This document shows, in pieces, positions 16,381-25,144 of a stretch of DNA of 64,000 nt. Each line of letters begins with the position of its first letter. Positions within the stretch are counted from its first letter, which is position 1. The position numbers were made by a program, and so were the translations under genes. The stretch comes from CAYQQU01 sp964419545 (GTDB lineage: Bacteria; Bacteroidota; Bacteroidia; Chitinophagales; Saprospiraceae): assembly GCA_964419545.1 (NCBI GenBank), contig CAYQQU010000007.1, forward strand, positions 85,395-149,394, given 5' to 3'. A model generated the notes under the pieces. The model worked only from the letters and a program-made list of their open reading frames with translations, was not told where the DNA came from and did no database searches.

Positions 16381-18747
16381 ATGAAAAAGTTTTCTCTCGT
16401 CATACTGCTTTTGGGGGCGATATGGAGTCTCTTCGGTCAAACCGGCAGCATAGCGGGTGTCGTAAAAGGATTGGAAGGCCCACTCGACTTTGCGGCGGTG
16501 CAACTGCAGGGCGCCGAATGGTCAAACGGTTTAATGACGGATGCGAAAGGCCGGTTTGTCTTCGAGGAAGCGCCGGTGGGCGATTATCAACTCATCGTTC
16601 AGCGATTGGGTTTTCAACCGAAGGAGAGGTCCGTCGAAGTCAAAGCCGGAGAAACGGTCGAACTGGAAATTACCCTGGCGGAGGACCGGCTCAACCTGAA
16701 CGAGGTAGTCGTGAGCGCTACCCGTTACGATCTGGGTAAAAAGGAGGCGCCCGTGGTGGTGCAGGTGATGGATGAACAACTGTTCAACGCCAGCCAGTCG
16801 GTCGCCCTGTCCGAAAGCCTGAGTTTTCAGCCGGGCGTCCGGGTGGAGACGAATTGCCAGAACTGTGGCTTCACTCAGGTTCGGCTCAACGGCCTCGACG
16901 GCGCCTATTCGCAGATCCTGATCAACAACCGACCGGTCTTCAGCGCCCTGAATAGTGTGTACGGACTGGATCAGATCCCTACCAACATCATCGACCGTGT
17001 AGAGGTGGTGCGCGGCGGGGGCTCGGCCTTATTCGGTTCCAACGCCATCGCCGGTACGATCAACATCATTACCAAAGAACCCATCCTCAATACCTGGCAG
17101 GTCAACACCAACTTCGCCCTGGTCAATGGCGATACGCCGGATAATACGGTCAATTTAAATGCGTCCGTAGTAAACGACAAGCTGGACGCCGGCGTAACTT
17201 TTTTCGGAATGTACCGCAGCCGGGACGCATTTGACGCCAACGGCGACGGTTTTACCGAACTGGTTCGCCTGGAGAACAACACTTTCGGGGCAAAAGCCTT
17301 CTTCCGGCCGGATCAGCAGAGCAAAATTACGGTCGATTTCAATGCCCTGCGCGAATACCGCCGGGGCGGCGATCGCCTGGAGCTGGCGCCTCATTTTACG
17401 GATATTACGGAGGAGTTGGACCACAATACCCTCTTCGGCGGAATATCTTACGACCGCACCGGCAAGGACGAACGCACCCACTATTCAGCTTACTTTTCCG
17501 GTCAGACCACTCAGCGCGACAGCTACTACGGCGGGCTGGGCGGCGGCCGTTCTGAGGCCGACAGCATCGCCGCTCGCAACGCTTACGGCACGACGGATGA
17601 CCTGGCGCTGGTGGCCGGCCTGAAATTATCGCGCCGGTTCTTATCCGGGGACGTCCTGACGGTGGGCCTGGAGAATCAATACAACGAAGTGCTGGATGAA
17701 ATTACGGGATACAATCGCCTGGTCGACCAGCGCGTCAACGCCCTCGGCGCCTACGGACAGTACGAGTGGCGCCCGGGAAAACGCCTGACCGTCCTGGCCG
17801 GCGCCCGTTACGACTTCACCCGGGTCGACGGGCAGTTTACGGTGGGCAATATCGAGCGCATTGCCGATGTGGAGCTGGGGGTTTTTAGCCCGCGGCTGAC
17901 CCTGTTGTATGACCTCAGCCAGTTCATTCAACTGCGAGGCGGTTACGCGCGGGGGTTCCGGGCGCCGCAGGCCTTCAACGAAGACCTGCATATCGCTTCC
18001 GTGGGGGGCGAACCTCAGTTTGTCGTGCTCAGCGATGAGCTCGATAAAGAATTGTCTGACGCCTTCACGGCATCCGTCAATTATACCCGGACTTTCGGCG
18101 CCGTCCAGACCGATTTTTTACTGGAGGGCTTCCACACCGTTCTGCGCGATCCCTTCACGATCGTCAGTACGGGCGCTGCGTTGCCCGGCGGTTCGATCGT
18201 CGAAGAAGTGCGCAACGGAACGGGGGCGGCGGTCAGTGGCGTTAATTTCGAACTGAACGTGGCGCCCTCCGGAGCTTTTCTGTTCCAGGCCGGCGGAACC
18301 GTACAGCAGGCCCGCTATGACGAAGCACAGGTGCTTTTTGAGCCGGAACCGGATAATCCCGAAGTTTCGATAATCGCTACCGATCAATTCGTGCGCACGC
18401 CGGAAGTGTACGGCTATCTTTTCTCGAACTGGCAGGTGTCAGATGCTTTTGGGGTTGACCTTACCGGCGCCTATACCGGTTCGATGATCGTACCGAGGGT
18501 GATCAGCGATTCCGGCTTGTTGGCGCTGGTGGATTCCGATCCGTTTTTCGACCTCAATTTGCGATTAAATTACCAGGTCGACCTGAAGAGCGACTTTCAC
18601 CTGGAGATCAGCGGCGGGGTTCAGAACATTTTCGACAGCTTCCAGGACGATTTTGACACGGGCCCGGGCCGCGACTCCGATTACATTTACGGCCCGGCGC
18701 GTCCGCGAACGTTCTTCCTGGGAGTGAAAGTCGGGAACTTCCGCTAA
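16381..18747 (+). CDS. TonB-dependent outer-membrane receptor, metal-type
   Basis: This 788-residue receptor has a signal peptide (to about residue 19, leaving Gln first), a carboxypeptidase-regulatory-like domain (about 20-100), a TonB-box-like EVVVSAT, a plug (about 115-230) and a 22-strand-type barrel to the C-terminus (LGVKVGNFR). The plug carries NCQNCGFTQVRLNGLDG, a Cys-x-x-Cys motif found in one group of small-receptor family members. No SusD partner is present, so carbohydrate uptake is unlikely. Position after a zinc-type cassette suggests a metal or metallophore substrate. That is an inference, and a MITE and a distinct palindromic promoter separate it from the cassette. Confidence 0.85.
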   Translation: MKKFSLVILLLGAIWSLFGQTGSIAGVVKGLEGPLDFAAVQLQGAEWSNGLMTDAKGRFVFEEAPVGDYQLIVQRLGFQPKERSVEVKAGETVELEITLAEDRLNLNEVVVSATRYDLGKKEAPVVVQVMDEQLFNASQSVALSESLSFQPGVRVETNCQNCGFTQVRLNGLDGAYSQILINNRPVFSALNSVYGLDQIPTNIIDRVEVVRGGGSALFGSNAIAGTINIITKEPILNTWQVNTNFALVNGDTPDNTVNLNASVVNDKLDAGVTFFGMYRSRDAFDANGDGFTELVRLENNTFGAKAFFRPDQQSKITVDFNALREYRRGGDRLELAPHFTDITEELDHNTLFGGISYDRTGKDERTHYSAYFSGQTTQRDSYYGGLGGGRSEADSIAARNAYGTTDDLALVAGLKLSRRFLSGDVLTVGLENQYNEVLDEITGYNRLVDQRVNALGAYGQYEWRPGKRLTVLAGARYDFTRVDGQFTVGNIERIADVELGVFSPRLTLLYDLSQFIQLRGGYARGFRAPQAFNEDLHIASVGGEPQFVVLSDELDKELSDAFTASVNYTRTFGAVQTDFLLEGFHTVLRDPFTIVSTGAALPGGSIVEEVRNGTGAAVSGVNFELNVAPSGAFLFQAGGTVQQARYDEAQVLFEPEPDNPEVSIIATDQFVRTPEVYGYLFSNWQVSDAFGVDLTGAYTGSMIVPRVISDSGLLALVDSDPFFDLNLRLNYQVDLKSDFHLEISGGVQNIFDSFQDDFDTGPGRDSDYIYGPARPRTFFLGVKVGNFR

Positions 18748-18781
18748 CCCGGGCTGACGAATCGGTAGGAGAAGCGCAGCG

Positions 18782-19654
18782 CTACCGCCCCTCTCGCCGG
18801 TGCTTCCAGCGCCGGTGCGTCCACAGCCAGATTTCCGGCTGGGCGCGGATGTCCTGTTCCAGCCGGCGGGTGTGCGCCTCGGTGATTTCGTTATCGGCGG
18901 TAGCTTTCGGCTGGTCGAACAGGCGTTCGGCGCGCAGCAGATATTGCCCCCGGCGGGGCCGGCGCACCGATATGAAGACAACCGGATAATTCAAAGCGCG
19001 CGCAATTTTTTCCGTGCCCTTGAAAACGGGGGCCTCCTGGTTCATGAAAGTCATCCAGTGCACGTTTTGCGAGGAAGGCGTCTGGTCGGCGATAAAAGCC
19101 GTGGCGGTGAGGCGCTCCCGGTTTTTGACGATGTTGCGCAAGGCGTGTTTCATGGGGTAGAGGCCGGTACCCAGGCGGGTGCGCGTATGGTAAATCAGCT
19201 TTTCGAAATAGGGATTGCGCAACGGATGGTAGAGGACAAAAAGCTCGTGCACCGGTTCCAGGCTGAATGCCGAGCCGGCCAGTTCCCAGTTGCCCATATG
19301 GCCCAGCACAATGATGATGCTTTGCTTTTGGGCAAAATAGGCTTTGACGACTTCGAGGTCTTCGAAAACGATACACCGGCGCAACGCCCGCGGCGAGATC
19401 GTCAGCCCTTTCAGCACTTCCAGGATCAGGTCGCAGAAAAAGCGATAAAACCGGAAAGTGATCTGCCGGATCTCCCGCTCCGTCTTTTCGGGAAAAGCGC
19501 TCCGCAGATTGGTCATCACCACTTTTTTTCGGTAGCCGAACACCAAATACAGTAAGACGAACATGGCGTCGGATACCCGGTACAAGGCCCAAAACGGCAG
19601 CAGGGAAAGGCCATAGAGAAAAGGCAGAGACAAATAATACAGCAGCGCATTCAT
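18782..19654 (-). CDS. Lysophospholipid acyltransferase, LpxL/HtrB-like
   Basis: This 290-residue protein matches the lipid A late acyltransferase family, which adds a secondary acyl chain to lipid A or a related lipid at the inner membrane. It has an N-terminal membrane anchor and the family pattern VLGHMGNWE (His and Glu of the HxxxxD/E catalytic pair), followed by ADQTPSS and FMNQEAPVFKGTEKIA. It ends close to the TonB receptor, convergent with it. It has no operon partner. The ornithine-lipid acyltransferase role found in some relatives remains possible. Confidence 0.85.
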   Translation of the reverse strand: MNALLYYLSLPFLYGLSLLPFWALYRVSDAMFVLLYLVFGYRKKVVMTNLRSAFPEKTEREIRQITFRFYRFFCDLILEVLKGLTISPRALRRCIVFEDLEVVKAYFAQKQSIIIVLGHMGNWELAGSAFSLEPVHELFVLYHPLRNPYFEKLIYHTRTRLGTGLYPMKHALRNIVKNRERLTATAFIADQTPSSQNVHWMTFMNQEAPVFKGTEKIARALNYPVVFISVRRPRRGQYLLRAERLFDQPKATADNEITEAHTRRLEQDIRAQPEIWLWTHRRWKHRREGR

Positions 19655-20092
19655 GGCAAATGAATAAATACGGCAATAACAAAAGGCCGCGCGCGAAGGT
19701 ACCTATTTTTTTGGCGCGCTGTAAAATTCAGGCTATGTCGTCTCCCCAGCATATTACACATAATTTCATTTAAAAAAATTTCGCCCGATCATTTATTTTT
19801 GCAGCACACCCATAGGAAACAACGCCGCTTTCCATTCCCCGCAGATCAAATATCTACAGAATCAGTCGCCCGCTCACTCTGCCTTTTCCTGACGCGCACG
19901 GTTGGCGTTCGTTCGTAGTGGTAAACGATGACCTGAACAGTGCGGTCGGTTGCGTTCCAGGAAGGTCTGCTGCTGACGGCGCGTGCGCATTCACTCCGGG
20001 AAAGCAGAACTTTATTCGCAAATACTCGTTTATCAAGCAAATTTCCATCGGCCTCGTCGCGGCGACGCCGGTAATAAACATCTGGACTAGAC
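19655..20092. other. Intergenic region between divergent acyltransferase and M36 protease genes
   Basis: No gene is supported in these 438 bases. An AT-rich block at about 19735-19805 holds a TATTTTTG (19794-19801), a perfect match to the -7 consensus on the plus strand but without a clear TTG upstream. If used, the M36 gene has a leader near 280 bases. No hairpin, riboswitch or repeat stood out in the rest. Confidence 0.4.
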
Positions 20093-23000
20093 ATGAAAAT
20101 GAATCGTTTACTTCTTCTTCTCCTGTCTCTTGCAGGCAGCCATTTCCTTTTTGCGCAGTCGCAGCCGGCTCTGGAAATTACCATGGCCCACCTTCGGCAG
20201 CACCTGACCGAGTTGAAACTTACAGACGCCGACATCGCCGATATCGCCGTTCAGAACGAGGTATTCTCCAGGCATAACGGCGTCACCCACCTCTACCTGG
20301 TGCAGCAGCATGCGGGTATCCCGGTGCACAATGCCGTTCTCAACGCGAATATCACTCCGGATGGACGCGTATCGAGCATCGGCAACCGCTTGATCAGCCG
20401 CCTGGCGGAACGCATCAACGCCACGGCGCCCGCTATCTCCACCGCGGAAGCCGTACGAGCCGGGCTGGCGTACTTCGGTATGGATGACCACGGCGAATCA
20501 TTGCGGATAGTTGAAGAGATCAGCGAAACGGAAGTCGTCTTCGACCCAACCGGGTTGGCGCTGGAGCCGATCCCGGTAAAGCTGGTCTACCAACCTATGC
20601 CCGACCGCAGCGTGCGCCTGGCCTGGAATGTCAGTTTGTACCAGCTCGACGCACAGCACTGGTGGAACGCCCGGGTGGACGCGCTCTCGGGGGAAGTGCT
20701 GGATTATTTCGATCAGGTCGTTCACTGTCAGTTCGGCCATCCGGCCGAGGTATGCGGCGGCCATGCACCGGTAACGGCAAAAGCTTTGCCGGCAAAACCG
20801 ACGCCCTTGCTGCCGCCCGTCGACGGTTCCGTTTACAACGTTTATCCGATCACCATCGAAAGCCCCAATCACGGAGATCGCGCACTGGTCGCCGAGCCGG
20901 CGGAGCCGATCTCCTCGCCTTTCGGCTGGCACGATACGGATGGCGCGGAAGGGCCTGAATTCACCATCACGCGGGGCAATAACGTGCACGCGTACCACGA
21001 TATCTTCAACCTGAACACCTCCAGTGGCGATGAACCGGACGGCGGGCCGGCGCTCAATTTCGATTTCGATCTCGACCTTTCCACCAACCAGCCCTATACC
21101 CAACTGGATCCTATCGTCACCAACCTGTTTTACTGGAATAACCTGATGCACGACGTCTGGTACCACTACGGTTTTGACGAGGCGTCCGGGAATTTCCAGA
21201 CCAATAATTACGGCAACGGCGGCGAAGCCGGCGATCCGGTCAATGCCGAGGCGCTCGATGGCAGCGGCACCAACAACGCCAATTTCGCGACTCCGCCGGA
21301 CGGCAACAATCCGCGCATGCAGATGTACCTGTGGGGCGGCGGTTTGCCGACGATCATACCGGAAGGCGGCGTCAGCATCACGGCGCCGGCCGACCTGGCA
21401 GGCGCCTACGAGTTTGCGGTTGCCGGCTTCGGCGGCGCTTTGCCGGACGGCGATGCGCCCATCTCCGCTCCGGTGGTGCTCGCCGACGATGGGATCGGGG
21501 TCGGTTCCGACGCCTGCCAGCCCATCCAGAACGGCGCAGCCCTTGCCGGCAATATTGCAATGATCGACCGTGGTGAATGTGAGTTCGGCGCTAAAATCCT
21601 GGCGGCGGAACAGGAAGGCGCCGTCGCCGTCATTATCTGTAATAACGTACCCGACCCGGCCGTGATCACCATGGGCGCCGGCGCGGTCGGCAACCAGGTT
21701 ACCATACCCGCCGTGATGATGTCTTTGCAGGATTGCAATGAGCTGAAACTGGGGCTCCCGGAATTGTCGGCTGAGCTGTCGGCTCCCCAGTTCCAGGTGC
21801 CCCAGCCCGGACCAACGGGTCGGAGCAGCGACTTCGACAACGGGGTCATCGTCCATGAATACACCCACGGCATCTCCATTCGCCTCACCGGCGGCGCCGG
21901 CAATAGCGGCTGCCTGAGTAATGACGAACAAGCCGGCGAAGGCTGGAGCGACTGGTTTGCGCTGGTGATGACCACTACCCCGGAAATGACGCCCGGGCAG
22001 CCCCGCGGTATCGGCACCTACGCCGCCGGGCAGTCGCCCAACGGCGACGGCATCCGGACTTACCCCTATTCGCGCAGCATGTCGGTCAACCCGCATACCT
22101 ACGCGAATATCAACGAAGAGTCGATCCCCCACGGCGTCGGCTCCGTTTGGTGCGTGACCATCTGGGACTTGTTCTGGAACCTGGTGGACGAATACGGCTA
22201 TGATCCCGACCTGTACTTCGGCGCCGGGGGCAACAATATCGCCATGCAGCTCGTGATGGACGGTCTGAAACTGCAGGCATGCAGCCCTACCTTCATCGAT
22301 TCGCGCGACGCCATCCTGGAGGCCGATATGCTCAACTACGGAGGCGCCAACCAGTGCCTGATCTGGGAAACCTTCGCGCGCCGCGGCCTCGGCGTCGACG
22401 CAGCGCCCGGCGGCAATGAAGATTTTACCATTCCGGATGCCTGCAACTTTACCTTCCGGGTCAATAAAACGGCCGTAGCCGAAGCCGATGCCGGCAGCGT
22501 GATCACCTACAACCTGGAGATCACCAACGGCCGGGAAGAAACGGTAGAGAACGCCGTGATCACCGATAAACTGCCGGAGGGTACGACCCTCGTCCCGGGC
22601 AGCTCCGATTGTAACATCACCGAAGAAGACGGCATACTGACCATCTCTCTGGGCACGATCGAAAGCGGATTTACCGGCAATTGCAGCTACCAGTTGCAGC
22701 TTCCGGAAACGCCGTTCACCTATGCGACCTTCGAAGATGATGCAGAGAACGGCGACCAGGCCTGGAATTTCGAGAATACCCTCGGCGGCCCCACCTGGTC
22801 GCTTTCGTCGGCCGACGCCAATGACGGCGTTTTCTCTTACTATGCAGCGAACGTCAATTCGGCGAGCAATCAGATCATGGTGACCTCCGAGCCGGTCGTG
22901 CTCGACGGAGAAAATCCGGCGCTATCGTTCTGGCATCGTTATGATACCGAGGCCAACTTCGACGGCGGGGTGGTCGAGATCTCACCCGGTAATACCAATT

Positions 23001-23599
23001 TATGGTTCGACCTCGGCCCGATCATCATTCAGAACGGCTACGATCGAGCGCTGAGCGAAAACTCCGACAGCCCCCTCGCCGGGCGCCGGGCTTTCCATGG
23101 AGACAGCGAAGGCTGGCAGCAGACCATCGTCGACTTGAGCAATTACGCCGGGGCGACGGTGCGCGTGCGTTTCCGGTTCGCTACGGACAGCCAGGTGGCT
23201 GCCGACGGCTGGTACGTAGACGACATTCGCTTCCTGGGTAACCTCCATTTCGTGAGCAACACGGCCTGCACCATCAACGACGGAGAGGAACTGTGCAGCT
23301 CCGCCATTACCCTGGTCAATGGCGACCTGCTCAACGATACGGAGGAACTGAGCTCGGAACTCGGACTGACCATCTTCCCCAACCCGACCGACGATCGCTT
23401 CGTGCTTCGCCTGAACCGGGTGCTGGACGGCGCTGTCGAAATGCGCATCCTGGGAACGGACGGCCGCCTGCTGGAGCGCCGCCGGTACGACGCGTTCCAA
23501 AGCGAGGAAGTGGATATGACGCCTTACGGCGCGGGCGTGTATTTCGTACAACTCCGCACCGATACCGGAACGATTACCCATAAGCTGATCGTACAGTAA
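20093..23599 (+). CDS. Secreted M36 (fungalysin-type) metalloprotease with type IX signal
   Basis: The 1168-residue protein has a signal peptide (cleavage likely before Gln-Pro or Ser-Gln near residue 20), an FTP-type inhibitory propeptide (about 30-210), and the M36 catalytic region with the zinc motif HEYTH (His588, Glu589, His592). A PA domain lies before it (about 455-560). After it come a DUF11-type domain (about 790-880), a MAM or jelly-roll-like domain (about 885-1060) and a C-terminal type IX sorting domain (FPNPTDDRFVLRL to KLIVQ). It should be exported by the type IX system and act on extracellular protein. No type IX machinery gene lies in the window. The ATG at 20099 is an alternative start. 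Confidence 0.92.
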   Translation: MKMNRLLLLLLSLAGSHFLFAQSQPALEITMAHLRQHLTELKLTDADIADIAVQNEVFSRHNGVTHLYLVQQHAGIPVHNAVLNANITPDGRVSSIGNRLISRLAERINATAPAISTAEAVRAGLAYFGMDDHGESLRIVEEISETEVVFDPTGLALEPIPVKLVYQPMPDRSVRLAWNVSLYQLDAQHWWNARVDALSGEVLDYFDQVVHCQFGHPAEVCGGHAPVTAKALPAKPTPLLPPVDGSVYNVYPITIESPNHGDRALVAEPAEPISSPFGWHDTDGAEGPEFTITRGNNVHAYHDIFNLNTSSGDEPDGGPALNFDFDLDLSTNQPYTQLDPIVTNLFYWNNLMHDVWYHYGFDEASGNFQTNNYGNGGEAGDPVNAEALDGSGTNNANFATPPDGNNPRMQMYLWGGGLPTIIPEGGVSITAPADLAGAYEFAVAGFGGALPDGDAPISAPVVLADDGIGVGSDACQPIQNGAALAGNIAMIDRGECEFGAKILAAEQEGAVAVIICNNVPDPAVITMGAGAVGNQVTIPAVMMSLQDCNELKLGLPELSAELSAPQFQVPQPGPTGRSSDFDNGVIVHEYTHGISIRLTGGAGNSGCLSNDEQAGEGWSDWFALVMTTTPEMTPGQPRGIGTYAAGQSPNGDGIRTYPYSRSMSVNPHTYANINEESIPHGVGSVWCVTIWDLFWNLVDEYGYDPDLYFGAGGNNIAMQLVMDGLKLQACSPTFIDSRDAILEADMLNYGGANQCLIWETFARRGLGVDAAPGGNEDFTIPDACNFTFRVNKTAVAEADAGSVITYNLEITNGREETVENAVITDKLPEGTTLVPGSSDCNITEEDGILTISLGTIESGFTGNCSYQLQLPETPFTYATFEDDAENGDQAWNFENTLGGPTWSLSSADANDGVFSYYAANVNSASNQIMVTSEPVVLDGENPALSFWHRYDTEANFDGGVVEISPGNTNLWFDLGPIIIQNGYDRALSENSDSPLAGRRAFHGDSEGWQQTIVDLSNYAGATVRVRFRFATDSQVAADGWYVDDIRFLGNLHFVSNTACTINDGEELCSSAITLVNGDLLNDTEELSSELGLTIFPNPTDDRFVLRLNRVLDGAVEMRILGTDGRLLERRRYDAFQSEEVDMTPYGAGVYFVQLRTDTGTITHKLIVQ

Positions 23600-23611
23600 A
23601 AACAGGAGACA

Positions 23612-23655
23612 GGAGTTTCACAAGCTAGAGCTAGAGCTAGGGCTTGTGAAACTCC
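23612..23655. terminator. Bidirectional terminator with repeat-bearing loop
   Basis: GGAGTTTCACAAGC (23612-23625) and GCTTGTGAAACTCC (23642-23655) pair perfectly over 14 bp. The 16-base loop is a run of TAGAGC repeats. It lies between the convergent M36 protease and aldehyde dehydrogenase genes, overlapping neither. Confidence 0.75.
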
Positions 23656-23658
23656 TTA

Positions 23659-25113
23659 TCAGTAATACTTCACGCATACATTCTTGGCGTCCGTAAAGAA
23701 GCGGAGCGCTTCCATGCCGCCCTCGCGGCCGACGCCTGAATTTTTCACGCCGCCGAAGGGTGTTCTCAGGTCGCGCACCATCCAGCAATTAACCCATACG
23801 ATACCGGCTTGCAGTTGTTCGGCGACCCGGTTGGCCTTGCTGATGTCCTGGGTCCAGACCGTGGCCGATAAACCGTAATTGGTGCTGTTGGCCAGCGCGA
23901 CAGCTTCCGCTTCCGTGTCGAAAGGTTGAATGGTGACGACCGGACCGAAAATTTCTTCCTGATTGGTGCGGCAAGTTACCGGCAGGCCTTCGATGACCGC
24001 CGGGCGGAGAAAATAGCCGTTCTCGAACTCTCCCTGCATCTCCACTTCTTTGCCGCCGCAAAGCAGGGCGCCGCCCTCCACTTCCGCGAGCTGCAGATAA
24101 CTTTTAATCTTTTCCAGGTGCGCCTGTGATACGACGGCGCCCAGGTCGGAGACGGGGCTGGCCGGATCGCCCACTTTCAGGAATTGTGTTCGCTTGACCA
24201 GTTCTTCCCGGAAGCGGTCGTAAATGGGACGCTGGACGTATATGCGCGAGCCGCAGAGGCAGATCTGTCCGTTATTGGAAAAAGAGGATCGCAGCGTATC
24301 GACGATCATGCGGTCGAAGTTGCAATCGGCGAAGATGATATTCGGATTTTTGCCGCCGAGTTCCAGGGAAAGCTTTTTGAACTCCGGAGCGGCGGCGGCG
24401 GCGATCTTTTTCCCGGTGGCGGTGCCGCCGGTGAAGGAGATGGCTTTGATCTTGGGGTGGGCGACGATCGCCTGCCCGGCGCTGTCGCCCCGGCCGTGGA
24501 CGATGTTGAGCACTCCGGGGGGCAGGCCGGCCTCGATACAGGCTTTGGCCAGCATGTGGGCCGTCATGGGGGTCATCTCAGAAGGCTTGCCGACTACACA
24601 GTTGCCGACGGCCAGGGCCGGCGCGATTTTCCAGGTAAACAGATAGAGCGGCAGATTCCAGGGAGAAATACAGCCCACCACGCCCAGGGGTTGGCGCAGG
24701 GTATAGTTGATGGCTTCGCGCTCCATATGATGGGATTCCGAACCGAAGTGGAGGATACTGGTGGCGAAAAAGCGGAAATTGGCCTGGGCCCTCGGGATGT
24801 CCACGCTGCGGGCCATGGAGACGGGTTTGCCCGAATCGACCGACTCGGCGCGGGCGAAGGTCTCCAGGTTTTGTTCGAGAATGTCGGCGATGCGCGTCAG
24901 GATGCGAAAGCGTCGGCGCACCCCACCGGAAGACCATTCCGGGAAGGCGCGTTCGGCGGCTTCTACAGCCCGTTGTACGTCGTCGGGACCCGAATCGGGG
25001 ATCTGGGAATACACCTTTCCCGTTGCGGGCTTGTAATTGTCGAGATATTTTCCGGAAGCGGCGGGGGCGAGCGCCCCGTCGATGTAGTTTTTGATATACT
25101 TATCCGGCGTCAT
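23659..25113 (-). CDS. Aldehyde dehydrogenase, ALDH8/muconic semialdehyde type
   Basis: This 484-residue NAD(P)-dependent aldehyde dehydrogenase has the catalytic Cys285 (NNGQICLC) and general base Glu251 (LELGGKNP), with the cofactor segment FTGGTATGK. The sequence around the active-site Cys and the ending TPFGGVKNSGVGREGG resemble ALDH8A1 and 2-aminomuconate or 2-hydroxymuconate semialdehyde dehydrogenases. Those act in kynurenine or catechol breakdown. No other gene of either pathway is present, so the substrate is not proven. It is the last gene of a five-gene minus-strand run, 31 bases downstream of the glutaminyl cyclase gene. Confidence 0.85.
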   Translation of the reverse strand: MTPDKYIKNYIDGALAPAASGKYLDNYKPATGKVYSQIPDSGPDDVQRAVEAAERAFPEWSSGGVRRRFRILTRIADILEQNLETFARAESVDSGKPVSMARSVDIPRAQANFRFFATSILHFGSESHHMEREAINYTLRQPLGVVGCISPWNLPLYLFTWKIAPALAVGNCVVGKPSEMTPMTAHMLAKACIEAGLPPGVLNIVHGRGDSAGQAIVAHPKIKAISFTGGTATGKKIAAAAAPEFKKLSLELGGKNPNIIFADCNFDRMIVDTLRSSFSNNGQICLCGSRIYVQRPIYDRFREELVKRTQFLKVGDPASPVSDLGAVVSQAHLEKIKSYLQLAEVEGGALLCGGKEVEMQGEFENGYFLRPAVIEGLPVTCRTNQEEIFGPVVTIQPFDTEAEAVALANSTNYGLSATVWTQDISKANRVAEQLQAGIVWVNCWMVRDLRTPFGGVKNSGVGREGGMEALRFFTDAKNVCVKYY

Positions 25114-25144
25114 AACCAGGGCGGGTTAAAAGAAAAGTTAGAAG

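Noticed and set aside
20498..22132. 544-codon frame opposite the M36 protease
   Set aside because: Antisense shadow; the sense frame holds the zinc motif and domain order.
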